The notes under the pieces were generated by a model. That model searched no databases and was not told where the DNA came from. It saw only the letters and a list, made by a program, of their open reading frames with translations. Positions 17,302-26,247 of a stretch of DNA of 64,000 nucleotides are shown one piece after another. Position numbers and translations under genes: made by a program. This stretch comes from an uncultured Pelagibacteraceae bacterium (GTDB lineage Bacteria; Pseudomonadota; Alphaproteobacteria; Pelagibacterales; Pelagibacteraceae): the NCBI GenBank assembly GCA_902551755.1, contig CACDEB010000002.1:1-64000 (forward strand), read 5' to 3'. The first letter of the stretch is position 1, and each line of letters starts with the position of its first letter.

Positions 17302-17711
17302 GGCTTTTTTTCACTCAAAAACCCAATAAAATCAACGTTTTTTTTAATATTTAGTCTATAAATTGATATTATTAATAAATTCAACGATCAGTTGCACCGT
17401 TCTGAGCATAATTCTTAAAATTGACCCCTCTATGGCCGTTTAAATAGCATATTCAATATCTGCATTGGTCTAAAATTATGGAATAACAATAGTATTAGAT
17501 ACCCCCCTTTTTTTGATTTTTCACAGACTTTGAACTAATATTAGTGGCTATTTTAAAGGTTTTTTCATTTTTATCATTAATTTACGGTTTTTTGTTAGTT
17601 TTTTTACCAATAAAATTCTTTTAAAGCTACTAATAATATTCAATAATAACAATGGTTTACAATAATATATGAATGTATTACTTAACTAATAAGTAAACTT
17701 ATATTACCTAT
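17302..17711. other. Gene-free stretch, no recognised feature
   Basis: About 410 nt without a credible frame, the longest in the window. It begins with a weak hairpin GGGCTTTTTT...AAAAACCC (about 17301-17324), contains a CCCCCC-TTTTTTT tract near 17502-17514, and ends with a TTACTT/AAGTAA hairpin (17678-17696) downstream of the minus-strand DMT gene. I see no tRNA, known riboswitch or repeated unit in it. Confidence 0.6.
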
Positions 17712-18563
17712 TTATTTAAGTCTTTTAACTATGTTCTCTCGTCTTGATATATAAATACCACTAAGAATAATAATAAATAAACCAAGGAAAGTCCATTTAT
17801 CAGGGAAATCGCTAAAGAAGTAATATCCTATTATAATATTTGTAACTATCTCAAAGTAACTAAATGGAGCTAATTTCGAAGCATCTGCATATTTAAGAGA
17901 CAATATAATAAATAAATGACCTACACATGCAAATATTCCAATAGCTGCCATCATAGACCATTGATTTAAGGTAGGTTTAATCCATACGAAAGGCATAACA
18001 AATGAGATTATTATGGCCCCTACTACACCAGTTAATAATAAAGTTAATAATGGATTATCAGATGAACTTAGTTTTCGTGTAATTATTAAATAAAAACCAT
18101 ACATAACCCCAGTACCTAAAGCTGCTAAACTTGCTAAGTTTATTTCTACAAATCCTGGTCTGATTACTACCATAGATCCAATAAAACCAATTATAACTGC
18201 AGACCATCTTCTAAAACCAACTTTCTCACCTAAAAAAATTGGAGAAAATGCTGTAACAATTAAAGGAGCAATGAATGCTAATGTAAGAGCCTTTGCCAAC
18301 GAAATTATTGAAATCGAATAAAAAAAACAAACGTTTGCGGTTAATAAAATTAAACCTCTAATAAGTTGTAGTTTAGGTTTATCAGTCCAAACAAGATTTT
18401 TTCTAAAAAAGAAAAACATTATTGGTAATGTAAATGCTACAGTGAAAAAGTATCGTGCCCACGTAATTTGTAAAACTGGAAGATCAGAACTGAGATATTT
18501 AGCAAAACCATCCATTATGGGGAGCATTACCCACGCTAATAGATTAAAAGTTATAGCTTTCAT
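17712..18563 (-). CDS. DMT-superfamily (EamA) transporter
   Basis: A 283-residue inner-membrane protein with about ten hydrophobic helices in two EamA repeats, the second beginning near residue 140 (ALGTGVMYGFYLIITRK). The repeat start MLPIMDGFAKYLSS and ITWARYFFTVAF are typical of S-adenosylmethionine/metabolite DMT carriers. It lies 13 nt after the AEC permease gene. The substrate cannot be inferred. Confidence 0.85.
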   Translation of the reverse strand: MKAITFNLLAWVMLPIMDGFAKYLSSDLPVLQITWARYFFTVAFTLPIMFFFFRKNLVWTDKPKLQLIRGLILLTANVCFFYSISIISLAKALTLAFIAPLIVTAFSPIFLGEKVGFRRWSAVIIGFIGSMVVIRPGFVEINLASLAALGTGVMYGFYLIITRKLSSSDNPLLTLLLTGVVGAIIISFVMPFVWIKPTLNQWSMMAAIGIFACVGHLFIILSLKYADASKLAPFSYFEIVTNIIIGYYFFSDFPDKWTFLGLFIIILSGIYISRRENIVKRLK

Positions 18564-18576
18564 TTATATATTATAT

Positions 18577-19473
18577 TTAATTGAAATATCTTAAAGCAAA
18601 GAATACCACAATAGGAATAGTGATAAATGACATTAAAGTTGATGTAACAATTGTACTTGCAATACTATCAACAATTTTTTTGGGAGAATACATGCTTCCA
18701 ACTAAATAGTTCAATATAGCACTTGGCATAGCACTTTGTATTAAAAGTACTCCTGCAGGAAATCCTGAAAGATCAAAATAATAAATAACAGCAAAGCCTA
18801 TAATGGGACCTATTATAACTCTTAAAAATGAGAATATAATCGAGTCTCGAAAAGAAAATTTAAACCTTGTTAATGCAATACCCAAAGACATCAATACCAG
18901 AAAAATAGTTGCATAAGTCAGAAGAAAAGTTGTGTTTTCAAGAAACAAAGGTGTTTTGATATCAAAAAATAGAAAAAAAACAGAGACTATAATTGCGTAT
19001 ACAGGTGGACTTTTAATAAGAATATCAAATGAAAATTTTTTTTTTGCTAAAAAAACACCTAGTGTAAAATGAAAAAGAATAATTACGGAAGCAACAGCAG
19101 AAGCTACTCCTAAACCTTGAGTTCCATAGGCAAATAAACAAATTGGAACACCCATATTCCCAGTATTTGGAAGAATTAATGGTGGAAGTTCCATACTAAG
19201 ATCTTTTTTAAGGAGAAAAAGTATTATAAGTCCAATTATTGCAAAACCACCAATCATTAAAATAGCATATGCAAAGTAATGAACAAAAATACTTAGAGTT
19301 ATGCCTGTTGTCGTAACAGTATAAAAGATCATCGCTGGTGTACCAATATTTCCAGCAAAATTTGTTATAAAATTAGTGTCAAATTTTGGATTTTTTTTAC
19401 CTAAATAGTAACCAATACCTATGACAAAAAAAACTGGAAAAATAACTTCAAATATCTTTACGTATATTTCCAT
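18577..19473 (-). CDS. AEC-family (auxin efflux carrier-like) permease
   Basis: A 298-residue membrane protein with about ten helices. It has the AEC features FFVIGIGYYLGKK at the start, LPNTGNMGVPICLFAYG near residue 100, and a terminal repeat with MPSAILNYLVGSMY. Family members in bacteria export or import small carboxylates and other metabolites. It lies 2 nt after hom, which hints at a link to amino-acid metabolism but proves no substrate. Confidence 0.85.
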   Translation of the reverse strand: MEIYVKIFEVIFPVFFVIGIGYYLGKKNPKFDTNFITNFAGNIGTPAMIFYTVTTTGITLSIFVHYFAYAILMIGGFAIIGLIILFLLKKDLSMELPPLILPNTGNMGVPICLFAYGTQGLGVASAVASVIILFHFTLGVFLAKKKFSFDILIKSPPVYAIIVSVFFLFFDIKTPLFLENTTFLLTYATIFLVLMSLGIALTRFKFSFRDSIIFSFLRVIIGPIIGFAVIYYFDLSGFPAGVLLIQSAMPSAILNYLVGSMYSPKKIVDSIASTIVTSTLMSFITIPIVVFFALRYFN

Positions 19474-19475
19474 TA

Positions 19476-20765
19476 CTAAAAAAGCCTTAATAAAACAGGC
19501 TTTTTAAGCACATTTTTGTTTTTTTGTAATGATCTAACACATTTATCTGAATTTATTTGTTTAGTTGCATGTGTAATAATAACAATTGAAGCTGTTTTGT
19601 TTTTATTATTCGGAATTTGTATTAATCTTTGAATAGAAATTTTATTATTAGCTAAGTTTTTTGTGATTTGAGATAATACACCCTGTTTGTCTTTTACTTC
19701 AAATCGAATATACAGAGAATTTTCATAATTATTAAGATCATAACTTCTAATTTTATTTCGTTTTGCATTAGGAATGCCAAAAGGATATTTAATATTTCCT
19801 CTCAAAATTGACATTAAATCTGACATTAGTGCCGATGATGTAGGTTCAGGCCCTGCCCCTTCACCTTGTAAAACACTTTCTCCAACTGGTTTTCCTTCTA
19901 ATATTACTGCGTTCATTACGCCGCCTACATTTCCAATATATGTATTCTTTTTGACCAAACACGGGTGAACCCTTTCAAAAAGCTTGTTATTGATGATTTC
20001 TGTAATACCTAATAATTTTATTCTAAGATTTAATTGATCTGCTATTTCAAAATCCTTTGGTTCGACATTTTCTATTCCTTCCATTAAAGAAACTGAATTC
20101 GATAAACGTTTATTAAATGCTAAAGCAGATAGAATTTTAACTTTAGCAAGAGCGTCATACCCATTTAAATCTAATTTTGGATTACCTGGTTCCGCATACC
20201 CCAATTTTTGGGCTTTGGTTAGGACATTTTTAAAATTATCTTTTGTTTTTTCCATCTCAGATAATATGTAATTACATGTTCCGTTCAATATTCCATAAAC
20301 TTTTGTAATGTGATTGGTTGCAAGACTATCTTTAATTGTTCTAAGAATTGGAATACCACCTCCAACAGATGCTTCAAACTCTAAATTTACTCTTTTATTT
20401 TCAGCAATTGAAGAAAGTTTGTCACCATGTTTTGATATTAAGGCCTTGTTTGGTGTTATGACATGAATTTTCCTATTCAAAGCAAACTCAACACATCTCT
20501 TTGACATTCCATCTGATAACCCAATACATTCAAATAAAATATCAACTTGTTTACTCTTAAGCATTTTAATTGGATCTTTAAAAAAGATTTTTTTATTTAT
20601 TGGATATCTTCTTTTTTTATTTTTATTTCTTGCTGACAAACCAACAATTTTTATTTTTTTTCCTGTTAAAAGCTGAATAGTTTTTTGATTTCTTTTAAGC
20701 TCATTATAAAGAAAAATTCCTATTTGTCCTAAACCTACAATTGCTATATTAAATTCTTTTTTCAT
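19476..20765 (-). CDS. hom: Homoserine dehydrogenase
   Basis: Reduces aspartate semialdehyde to homoserine for methionine and threonine synthesis. The NAD(P) fold IVGLGQIGIFLYNEL lies at residues 9-23, the catalytic region has GGGIPILRTIKDSL and ILNGTCNYIL, and a C-terminal ACT domain (about 350-410) suggests feedback by an amino acid. At 429 residues it is the monofunctional form. Its start overlaps the lipoprotein stop by 1 nt (TAATG). The homoserine could feed metY at 23018. Confidence 0.95.
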   Translation of the reverse strand: MKKEFNIAIVGLGQIGIFLYNELKRNQKTIQLLTGKKIKIVGLSARNKNKKRRYPINKKIFFKDPIKMLKSKQVDILFECIGLSDGMSKRCVEFALNRKIHVITPNKALISKHGDKLSSIAENKRVNLEFEASVGGGIPILRTIKDSLATNHITKVYGILNGTCNYILSEMEKTKDNFKNVLTKAQKLGYAEPGNPKLDLNGYDALAKVKILSALAFNKRLSNSVSLMEGIENVEPKDFEIADQLNLRIKLLGITEIINNKLFERVHPCLVKKNTYIGNVGGVMNAVILEGKPVGESVLQGEGAGPEPTSSALMSDLMSILRGNIKYPFGIPNAKRNKIRSYDLNNYENSLYIRFEVKDKQGVLSQITKNLANNKISIQRLIQIPNNKNKTASIVIITHATKQINSDKCVRSLQKNKNVLKKPVLLRLF

Positions 20766-20923
20766 TAGTCTATATTTGGGTAATCTTTAATGTTTCCATT
20801 ATTTTCAATCAAAACTCTAAACTCTTCAAAAGTCATTTTTTTATTAATGTCGATAACCTCTGTCTTAAGATCTTGTTTAGTGCATGAAGTTATAAAAATG
20901 AATATTATTAAAAAGTATCTCAT
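20765..20923 (-). CDS. Small lipoprotein (52 aa), unknown function
   Basis: A short frame between argC and hom: ATG at 20921-20923 overlaps the argC stop by 4 nt (ATGA), and its TAA overlaps the hom ATG by 1 nt. The product starts MRYFLIIFIFITSCTKQD, a lipoprotein signal with lipobox FITSC, followed by about 35 polar residues (TFEEFRVLIENNGN). The two-sided overlap and lipobox make it a convincing gene. No family is recognised. Confidence 0.7.
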   Translation of the reverse strand: MRYFLIIFIFITSCTKQDLKTEVIDINKKMTFEEFRVLIENNGNIKDYPNID

Positions 20924-21936
20924 TTTAAACCCTCGTTTAATCTAAAATTAAAGATAAGATTTAAATTTTGAATAGCTTGACCTGCTCCACCTTTTATCAA
21001 ATTATCTATACTGCTAAGAATAATTAATTTTTTCTTATCTTTAGATTTACAAACTGATATTTGACAGTTATTTGTGTTAATAACATCATTAGTGGTTAGA
21101 GCTTTGTTCTTCAATATTTTTATAAATTTATGATTCATATAAAATCTTCTTAATTCATTGTATATCTTATTCAAATTTGCTTTGCTTTTATAATTTAAAT
21201 AAATAGTTGATAAAATCCCACGAAACATAGGTAGGATATGAGGAGTGAAAGTAAATTCTATGCTCTTTTTAATATAACTCAATTCCTGCTGAATTTCTGC
21301 ATTATGTCTATGAGAACCTATTCCATAAGCGCTTGTTGAACCATATAGATTTTTATTTTTAAATTTTTTATGAACGCCACGACCAGCTCCAGAAAAACCT
21401 GATTTTGAATCAATAATAATATTCTTAAAATCAATTAAATTTTTTTTGATTAAAGGAAATAGCGGTAAAAGTATAGATGTGGGGTAACAGCCTGGACAAG
21501 CTATAATTTTTGCTTTTGATAAATTTTTCTTATTAATTTCAGATAAGCCATAAACACTTTTCTTAAGATTATCTAAAGATTTATGTTTAATCCCATAATA
21601 TTTGTTATAAATTTTTGGATTCTTTAATCTAAAATCAGCTGATAGATCAATCATGATATTTTTTTTTAATAGTTTGTTAGCAATTTTTTGAGACTCACCA
21701 TTGGGTAATGATGTAAATATAACATCCACATCTTTAAATAGTTTATAATTAATCTTAATTATCTTTGGTAGCTTATATTTCTTTAAATCTTTATCATAGG
21801 ATGAAATATTCTTACCAACAGATGTATTGCCACAAAGATATTTTATTTTAATATTTTTGTGTTTACATAAGAGTTTTACTAACTGAGTTCCGATATAACC
21901 CGTTGAGCCAGCAATTAATACATTAAGTTTGTCCAT
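20920..21936 (-). CDS. argC: N-acetyl-gamma-glutamyl-phosphate reductase
   Basis: Reduces N-acetylglutamyl phosphate to the semialdehyde in arginine synthesis. The NADP fold is VLIAGSTGYIGTQLVKLL (6-23), and the catalytic Cys is in IACPGCYPTSILLPL. The glycine-rich SGFSGAGRGVHKK and the GSHRHNAEI segment are also conserved. 338 residues is normal. It starts about 30 nt downstream of rpsI, in the usual alphaproteobacterial order rplM-rpsI-argC. Confidence 0.95.
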   Translation of the reverse strand: MDKLNVLIAGSTGYIGTQLVKLLCKHKNIKIKYLCGNTSVGKNISSYDKDLKKYKLPKIIKINYKLFKDVDVIFTSLPNGESQKIANKLLKKNIMIDLSADFRLKNPKIYNKYYGIKHKSLDNLKKSVYGLSEINKKNLSKAKIIACPGCYPTSILLPLFPLIKKNLIDFKNIIIDSKSGFSGAGRGVHKKFKNKNLYGSTSAYGIGSHRHNAEIQQELSYIKKSIEFTFTPHILPMFRGILSTIYLNYKSKANLNKIYNELRRFYMNHKFIKILKNKALTTNDVINTNNCQISVCKSKDKKKLIILSSIDNLIKGGAGQAIQNLNLIFNFRLNEGLK

Positions 21937-21969
21937 AAATTATTATAACAGTTGATTGTAAAAAAGTAA

Positions 21970-22392
21970 TTATCTTTTAGAAAACTGAAAGCTTCTTCTT
22001 GCTTTTCTATGACCGTATTTTTTACGCTCAACAGAACGAGAATCTCTCGTGGTAAGTTTTTCTTTTTTTAAAGGAGCTTTAAATGAAGCATCGAATAACA
22101 ATAAAGCTTTTGAAATACCATGAATCATAGCTCCAACTTGGCCGCTATGTCCACCGCCCTTCACAGAACATCTTACGTCGTAAGAAGTTGATTGTTCAAT
22201 AAGCTCAAAAGGACGTAACAATTGATTCACATGATTAGATCTTTTAAAATATTCGTCATATTTCTTACCATTAACAAAAATATTACCACTACCCTTTTTA
22301 AGCCAAACTTTAGCAATTGACTTTTTTCGTCTTCCAGTAGCGTATTTACCGTCTATGAAATTACCCATGCTTTGTATATTTTCTGTAGCCAT
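21970..22392 (-). CDS. rpsI: 30S ribosomal protein S9
   Basis: A 140-residue small-subunit protein that reaches the P-site tRNA with its C-terminal tail. The signatures are ATGRRKKSIAKVWLKKGSG near residue 18, GGGHSGQVGAMIHGISKAL, and the basic end KYGHRKARRSFQFSKR. It is 2 nt downstream of rplM, the universal partner. Confidence 0.98.
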   Translation of the reverse strand: MATENIQSMGNFIDGKYATGRRKKSIAKVWLKKGSGNIFVNGKKYDEYFKRSNHVNQLLRPFELIEQSTSYDVRCSVKGGGHSGQVGAMIHGISKALLLFDASFKAPLKKEKLTTRDSRSVERKKYGHRKARRSFQFSKR

Positions 22393-22394
22393 AA

Positions 22395-22853
22395 TTAATT
22401 CCTGACAATATTTTTATTATTTAATTTTGACACATCAATTAATTCTGGACTTTGAGACTCATGAGGATGTTTTTCTCCAACATAAACTTTAAGTTTTGAC
22501 AATTGTTTTTTTCCTAAAGCTCCACCTGGTAACATTCTTTTTACTGCCAATTTTAATACTTCCTCAGGTTTTTTTTGATGTAATTTTTCAGGTGTTGTTT
22601 CTTTTATACCCCCGGGATAACCTGTGTGTCGGTAGTATTTTTTATTTTCAAATTTATTTCCAGTAAATTTTATATGTTCTATATTTTTTACCACTACAAA
22701 ATCACCATGATCCATGTGAGGTGAAAATTTAGGGCTATTTTTACCTCTAATTATTTTTGTAATTATAGTAGCTAATCTACCTACAACTGCATTTTTGGCA
22801 TCAATTTCATACCACTTACAGTTTATTTCACTTTTTTTAACGAATTTAGTCAT
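22395..22853 (-). CDS. rplM: 50S ribosomal protein L13
   Basis: A 152-residue early-assembly large-subunit protein. Conserved text includes WYEIDAKNAVVGRLAT, the MDHGDFVVVKN segment, YYRHTGYPGG, and AVKRMLPGGALGKKQLSKLKVY. It is the first gene of the minus-strand run rplM-rpsI-argC, and its start lies back-to-back with the metY leader. Confidence 0.98.
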   Translation of the reverse strand: MTKFVKKSEINCKWYEIDAKNAVVGRLATIITKIIRGKNSPKFSPHMDHGDFVVVKNIEHIKFTGNKFENKKYYRHTGYPGGIKETTPEKLHQKKPEEVLKLAVKRMLPGGALGKKQLSKLKVYVGEKHPHESQSPELIDVSKLNNKNIVRN

Positions 22854-22950
22854 GTTTGCGGGGATTAATACTTAGAAATAGCCTATTGTCAAATTATTAT
22901 ATTTATCTTGTTTTTTATAATTATCTTATGATAGCCTAAATAATTATATG

Positions 22951-23011
22951 AAAGTAGTGCATAATTCACAATTTCTACTAATCAAAAAACACAAATCATC
23001 AACGAAGGGAG
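22951..23011 (+). promoter_or_regulatory. Candidate SAM-V riboswitch in the metY leader
   Basis: A stem AGTAG (22954-22958) with CTACT (22976-22980) encloses a 17-nt loop reading TGCATAATTCACAATTT. An A-rich linker follows and then AAGGGAG at 23005-23011, which is also the metY ribosome-binding site, 6 nt from ATG. SAM-V (a SAM-II relative) is known upstream of metY in Pelagibacter and uses this hairpin-plus-pseudoknot layout near the start. I could not assign the second, pseudoknot helix by eye. Confidence 0.5.
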
Positions 23012-23017
23012 AAAAAA

Positions 23018-24343
23018 ATGAGTAAATCAAAGAATCCAGAGACTATTGCTCTACATGGTGGTGAATATAGAAGTGATCCAGCAACTACAGCAGTTGCCGT
23101 TCCGATTTATAGAACAACATCATATCAGTTTAATAATACTGGACATGCAGCAAATCTATTTGCGCTCAAGGAGTTTGGAAATATCTATACAAGGATCATG
23201 AACCCAACAAATGATGTTTTAGAAAAAAGAGTTGCAGCAATTGAAAATGGTTTAGCTTGTGTGACTGTTGGTTCTGGTCAAGCAGCTTCTACTTTTGCAA
23301 TTCTAAACGTGTGTCAGTCAGGTGATAACTTTGTTAGTTCAACAGATCTATATGGTGGAACAGTAAACTTATTTACACATACATTAAAAAAACTTGGTAT
23401 TGAAGTAAGGTACGCTGATCCATCTGATCCAAAAAATTTTGAAAAAGCAATAGATGACAGAACAAGATGTTTCTATGCAGAAACATTACCTAATCCTGCT
23501 TTAAGAGTTTTCCCAATTAAAGAAGTTTCTGATATTGGAAGAAAGCACAATATACCTCTAATAATGGATAATACAGCAGCCCCAGTCATATGTAAGCCAT
23601 TAGATCATGGCGCAGCTGTTGTTGTTCATTCTTTAACTAAATTCATTGGAGGTCATGGCACAGTAATCGGTGGATGTTTAGTAGATGGGGGAAATTTTGA
23701 CTGGACAGCTGATCCAAAAAGACAACCTTTGTTTAATGAACCGGATATGAGTTACGGTGGAGCAAAATGGGGTGAAGTTGTACCTCAATTGACTGGAGCT
23801 AATGTATCCTTTGCAGTAAGAGCAAGAGTATGTCTATTAAGGGACTTAGGAGCACCTTTAGCACCTGACAACGCTTGGGGTATCATACAAGGTCTAGAGA
23901 CAGCACCTTTAAGAATGAAACAACACTGTTCAAACGCTGAAAAAGCAGTTGACTTTCTAACTAAACACAAAAATGTTGAAAGAGTTATATATCCAACACT
24001 TCACAAAGGAGCAGTTGGAGATAGAACTAAGAAATATTTTTCTGGGGGAAATGGTGCTTTAGTTGGAATTGAAGTAAAAGGCGGTGTAGAAGCTGGTAAA
24101 AAGTTTATTGAAGCATTAAAGATGTTTTACCATGTAGCAAATATTGGAGATGCGAGAAGTTTAGCTATACACCCTGCTACAACGACACATAGTCAGCTTA
24201 CTGAAGAAGAATTATTAGCAGCTGGTGTAACTCCTGGATACATAAGACTATCAATTGGTATAGAACATCCAGATGATATCATAGCAGACTTGAAACAAGC
24301 ACTTGATGCTTCAGGTAAACCAAGTCTGAAGGCTGTAAGTTAA
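23018..24343 (+). CDS. metY: O-acetylhomoserine aminocarboxypropyltransferase (sulfhydrylase)
   Basis: Makes homocysteine from O-acetylhomoserine and sulfide, giving direct sulfur assimilation into methionine. It is a PLP enzyme of the Cys/Met family (441 residues): YTRIMNPTNDVLE, the PLP Lys in VHSLTKFIGGHG (near residue 208), and GDARSLAIHPATTTHSQL are visible. A clear AAGGGAG ribosome-binding site precedes it, unusual among its neighbours. Its base composition is richer in G and C than flanking genes. The 3' end overlaps ctaA convergently (TTAA). Confidence 0.95.
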   Translation: MSKSKNPETIALHGGEYRSDPATTAVAVPIYRTTSYQFNNTGHAANLFALKEFGNIYTRIMNPTNDVLEKRVAAIENGLACVTVGSGQAASTFAILNVCQSGDNFVSSTDLYGGTVNLFTHTLKKLGIEVRYADPSDPKNFEKAIDDRTRCFYAETLPNPALRVFPIKEVSDIGRKHNIPLIMDNTAAPVICKPLDHGAAVVVHSLTKFIGGHGTVIGGCLVDGGNFDWTADPKRQPLFNEPDMSYGGAKWGEVVPQLTGANVSFAVRARVCLLRDLGAPLAPDNAWGIIQGLETAPLRMKQHCSNAEKAVDFLTKHKNVERVIYPTLHKGAVGDRTKKYFSGGNGALVGIEVKGGVEAGKKFIEALKMFYHVANIGDARSLAIHPATTTHSQLTEEELLAAGVTPGYIRLSIGIEHPDDIIADLKQALDASGKPSLKAVS

Positions 24344-25356
24344 TTTTTCTTAGTGTTTATAAATAAATAATAAACACTTAAGCTTACGAGTAGAATTGAA
24401 CTAATTTGGTGCATAGATGCGATAAACATTTGTGCACCACTAGTTACTGTCAAAATTCCTAACACTATTTGAAGTAATAATATTAAACCTAAAGCTATAA
24501 CTGTTTTATTAAACTTTATTAACTTTTTTGAAATTACTAAATAAAGAGTTATTAAATATACAAACATTATAATGTAGGCAAGATTTCGATGCATAAATTG
24601 AACAAGAGACGGTTCGCTAAAAGCTGTAATCTTAAACAAATTGTAAAGATTATTATCATTTGGAAAAAAAGTTGATCCCATCAATGGCCATGAATTATAA
24701 ATTTTTCCAGCATCCATACCTGAAACAAAAGCACCAAGAATTATTTGTAAAAAAATCAAGAAAATGAATATTTCAGGTAATTTAAATTTTATATACCCAT
24801 AACTTGAGTTCAATTTTATTTTAAGATTGAAAATTTGCCAAAGTATAAGTGTTAAAATGATAAAGGCAGTTGTTAAATGAAGAGATAATCTAAAATGACT
24901 TACATCAACGTTGTTTACTAATCCGCTCATAACCATATACCAACCTATAAACCCTTGAGCACATATTAGTACAAATATAAATATATATGATTTAGTTTTT
25001 TTGAAACCTAGTCTGAAAATAAAATATATTAATGGTATTAGAAAAAATAAACCTATTATTCTACCCAAAAATCTATGAGCCCACTCCCACCAAAAAATTA
25101 CTTTAAATTCATCTAGTGACATATTGAAGTTTTGTAATTTATATTCAGGTATTTCCTTATATAAATTAAAATAAGCAACCCATTCAGTATTTGAAAGAGG
25201 TGGTAAAAATCCTTTAAATAATTCCCATTCAGTAATTGATAGACCTGAGTCAGTTAATCTTGTAAGCCCACCAACAACTATTATTGATGAAACTAAGACA
25301 AACATAATAATCAACCAAAAAGACAGCAAATTTTCGATACTTTTATTTATGTACAT
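24340..25356 (-). CDS. ctaA: Heme A synthase (CtaA/COX15)
   Basis: Oxidises the heme O methyl group to give heme A for aa3-type cytochrome oxidase, in the inner membrane. The 338-residue protein has eight hydrophobic helices and the type 2 (COX15) features GGLTRLTDSGLSITEWELFKG after helix 1, WEWAHRFLGRIIG with a heme-ligand His, and FMHRNLAYII and SMHQISSILLV with later ones. Divergent from the chorismate mutase gene across about 43 nt. Confidence 0.94.
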   Translation of the reverse strand: MYINKSIENLLSFWLIIMFVLVSSIIVVGGLTRLTDSGLSITEWELFKGFLPPLSNTEWVAYFNLYKEIPEYKLQNFNMSLDEFKVIFWWEWAHRFLGRIIGLFFLIPLIYFIFRLGFKKTKSYIFIFVLICAQGFIGWYMVMSGLVNNVDVSHFRLSLHLTTAFIILTLILWQIFNLKIKLNSSYGYIKFKLPEIFIFLIFLQIILGAFVSGMDAGKIYNSWPLMGSTFFPNDNNLYNLFKITAFSEPSLVQFMHRNLAYIIMFVYLITLYLVISKKLIKFNKTVIALGLILLLQIVLGILTVTSGAQMFIASMHQISSILLVSLSVYYLFINTKKN

Positions 25357-25399
25357 ATATGAATAAATATAATAATTATTATTAAATCCAAAAGATTAA

Positions 25400-25693
25400 A
25401 TGTCGCCTAATAATAGAAAGAAATTAATTGTTTTAAGAAAAAAACTAGATTTACTTGATAATCAACTGATTAAAATATTAAAAAAGAGATTTAATATTGT
25501 TCAAAACGTCTTGAAGCTTAAAGAAAAAAAGAGTGATATAATTGACAGAAAAAGAATTAATGTAATTTTAAATAATATTAAGAAAAAATCTAAAAAAAAT
25601 AAGATAGATACTAGGATTACCCTAAAGGTATGGAAAAGTATGATTAACGCATTTATTCAATACGAATTTAGAAATTTTAAGAAAAAAAGATAA
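25400..25693 (+). CDS. Chorismate mutase (AroQ type)
   Basis: A 97-residue all-helical protein converting chorismate to prephenate for Phe and Tyr. The first helix (LRKKLDLLDNQLIKILKKRFNI) has the conserved Arg and Asp pattern, followed by K in KLKEKK, the DRKRINVILNNI helix, and a C-terminal WKSMINAFIQYE helix. It is a free-standing domain rather than a PheA fusion. It ends 4 nt before the rpmG stop, convergent. Confidence 0.82.
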   Translation: MSPNNRKKLIVLRKKLDLLDNQLIKILKKRFNIVQNVLKLKEKKSDIIDRKRINVILNNIKKKSKKNKIDTRITLKVWKSMINAFIQYEFRNFKKKR

Positions 25694-25697
25694 TTAA

Positions 25698-25889
25698 TTA
25701 TTTACTGTGTGGTGGAAGTTTTTTTTCGATAAAAACTTCATGTTTTCTTGTTGCGGGATTGTATTTTTTTGCCTTTAACTTGATCTTAGCTTTTTCACCG
25801 CCAGCTGGTTTTTTCACATAATAGAAAAAAGGACTATCAGGTTTAGATTCGGGAACTAATCTTACTTTAACGTGTGTTTTTTTTGCCAT
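25698..25889 (-). CDS. rpmG: 50S ribosomal protein L33
   Basis: A 63-residue ribosomal protein. It begins MAKKTHVKVRLVPES and contains FFYYVKKPAG and KKYNPATRKHEVFIEKK. It lacks zinc-binding cysteines, so it is the Zn-free form. Its start lies inside the 3' end of the upstream MerR gene (23-nt overlap), suggesting coupled translation. Confidence 0.95.
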   Translation of the reverse strand: MAKKTHVKVRLVPESKPDSPFFYYVKKPAGGEKAKIKLKAKKYNPATRKHEVFIEKKLPPHSK

Positions 25890-26247
25890 TTGACGTTTTT
25901 AAATCTTTAATTAATTTATTTATTTTGTTTAGTTTAAACTTTAAATCTACGGCATTTATAGTTTGATTTTTTTTACCGTCAATATCAAAAAGATCTTCAT
26001 TTAAGTGTTTTTTTACACCTAATATAGTCATTCCTTTATCTTTTAGTAAAAACTTAATTTTTTTAAGAAGATCTATATTTTCATCGTCATAATATCTTCT
26101 TTTATTAATGATGATTGGTTTTATTTGTTTAAATTCACTCTCCCAATATCTTATCGTATGAGTATTTTTTTTATCTCCAGAGGACTCTAATTCCAATATT
26201 TCTGCAACTTCGCCAATTGTTTTATAAGCTTTCGAGGTTTTTTTCAT
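25867..26247 (-). CDS. MerR-family transcriptional regulator
   Basis: A 126-residue DNA-binding protein with the N-terminal winged helix YKTIGEVAEILEL...HTIRYWESEFKQIKP and RRYYDDENIDLLKKI, as in MerR-type regulators found after ihfA in alphaproteobacteria. No sensor domain or Cys cluster follows, so the signal is unknown. It overlaps ihfA by 26 nt and rpmG by 23 nt. Confidence 0.88.
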   Translation of the reverse strand: MKKTSKAYKTIGEVAEILELESSGDKKNTHTIRYWESEFKQIKPIIINKRRYYDDENIDLLKKIKFLLKDKGMTILGVKKHLNEDLFDIDGKKNQTINAVDLKFKLNKINKLIKDLKTSNGKKNTR

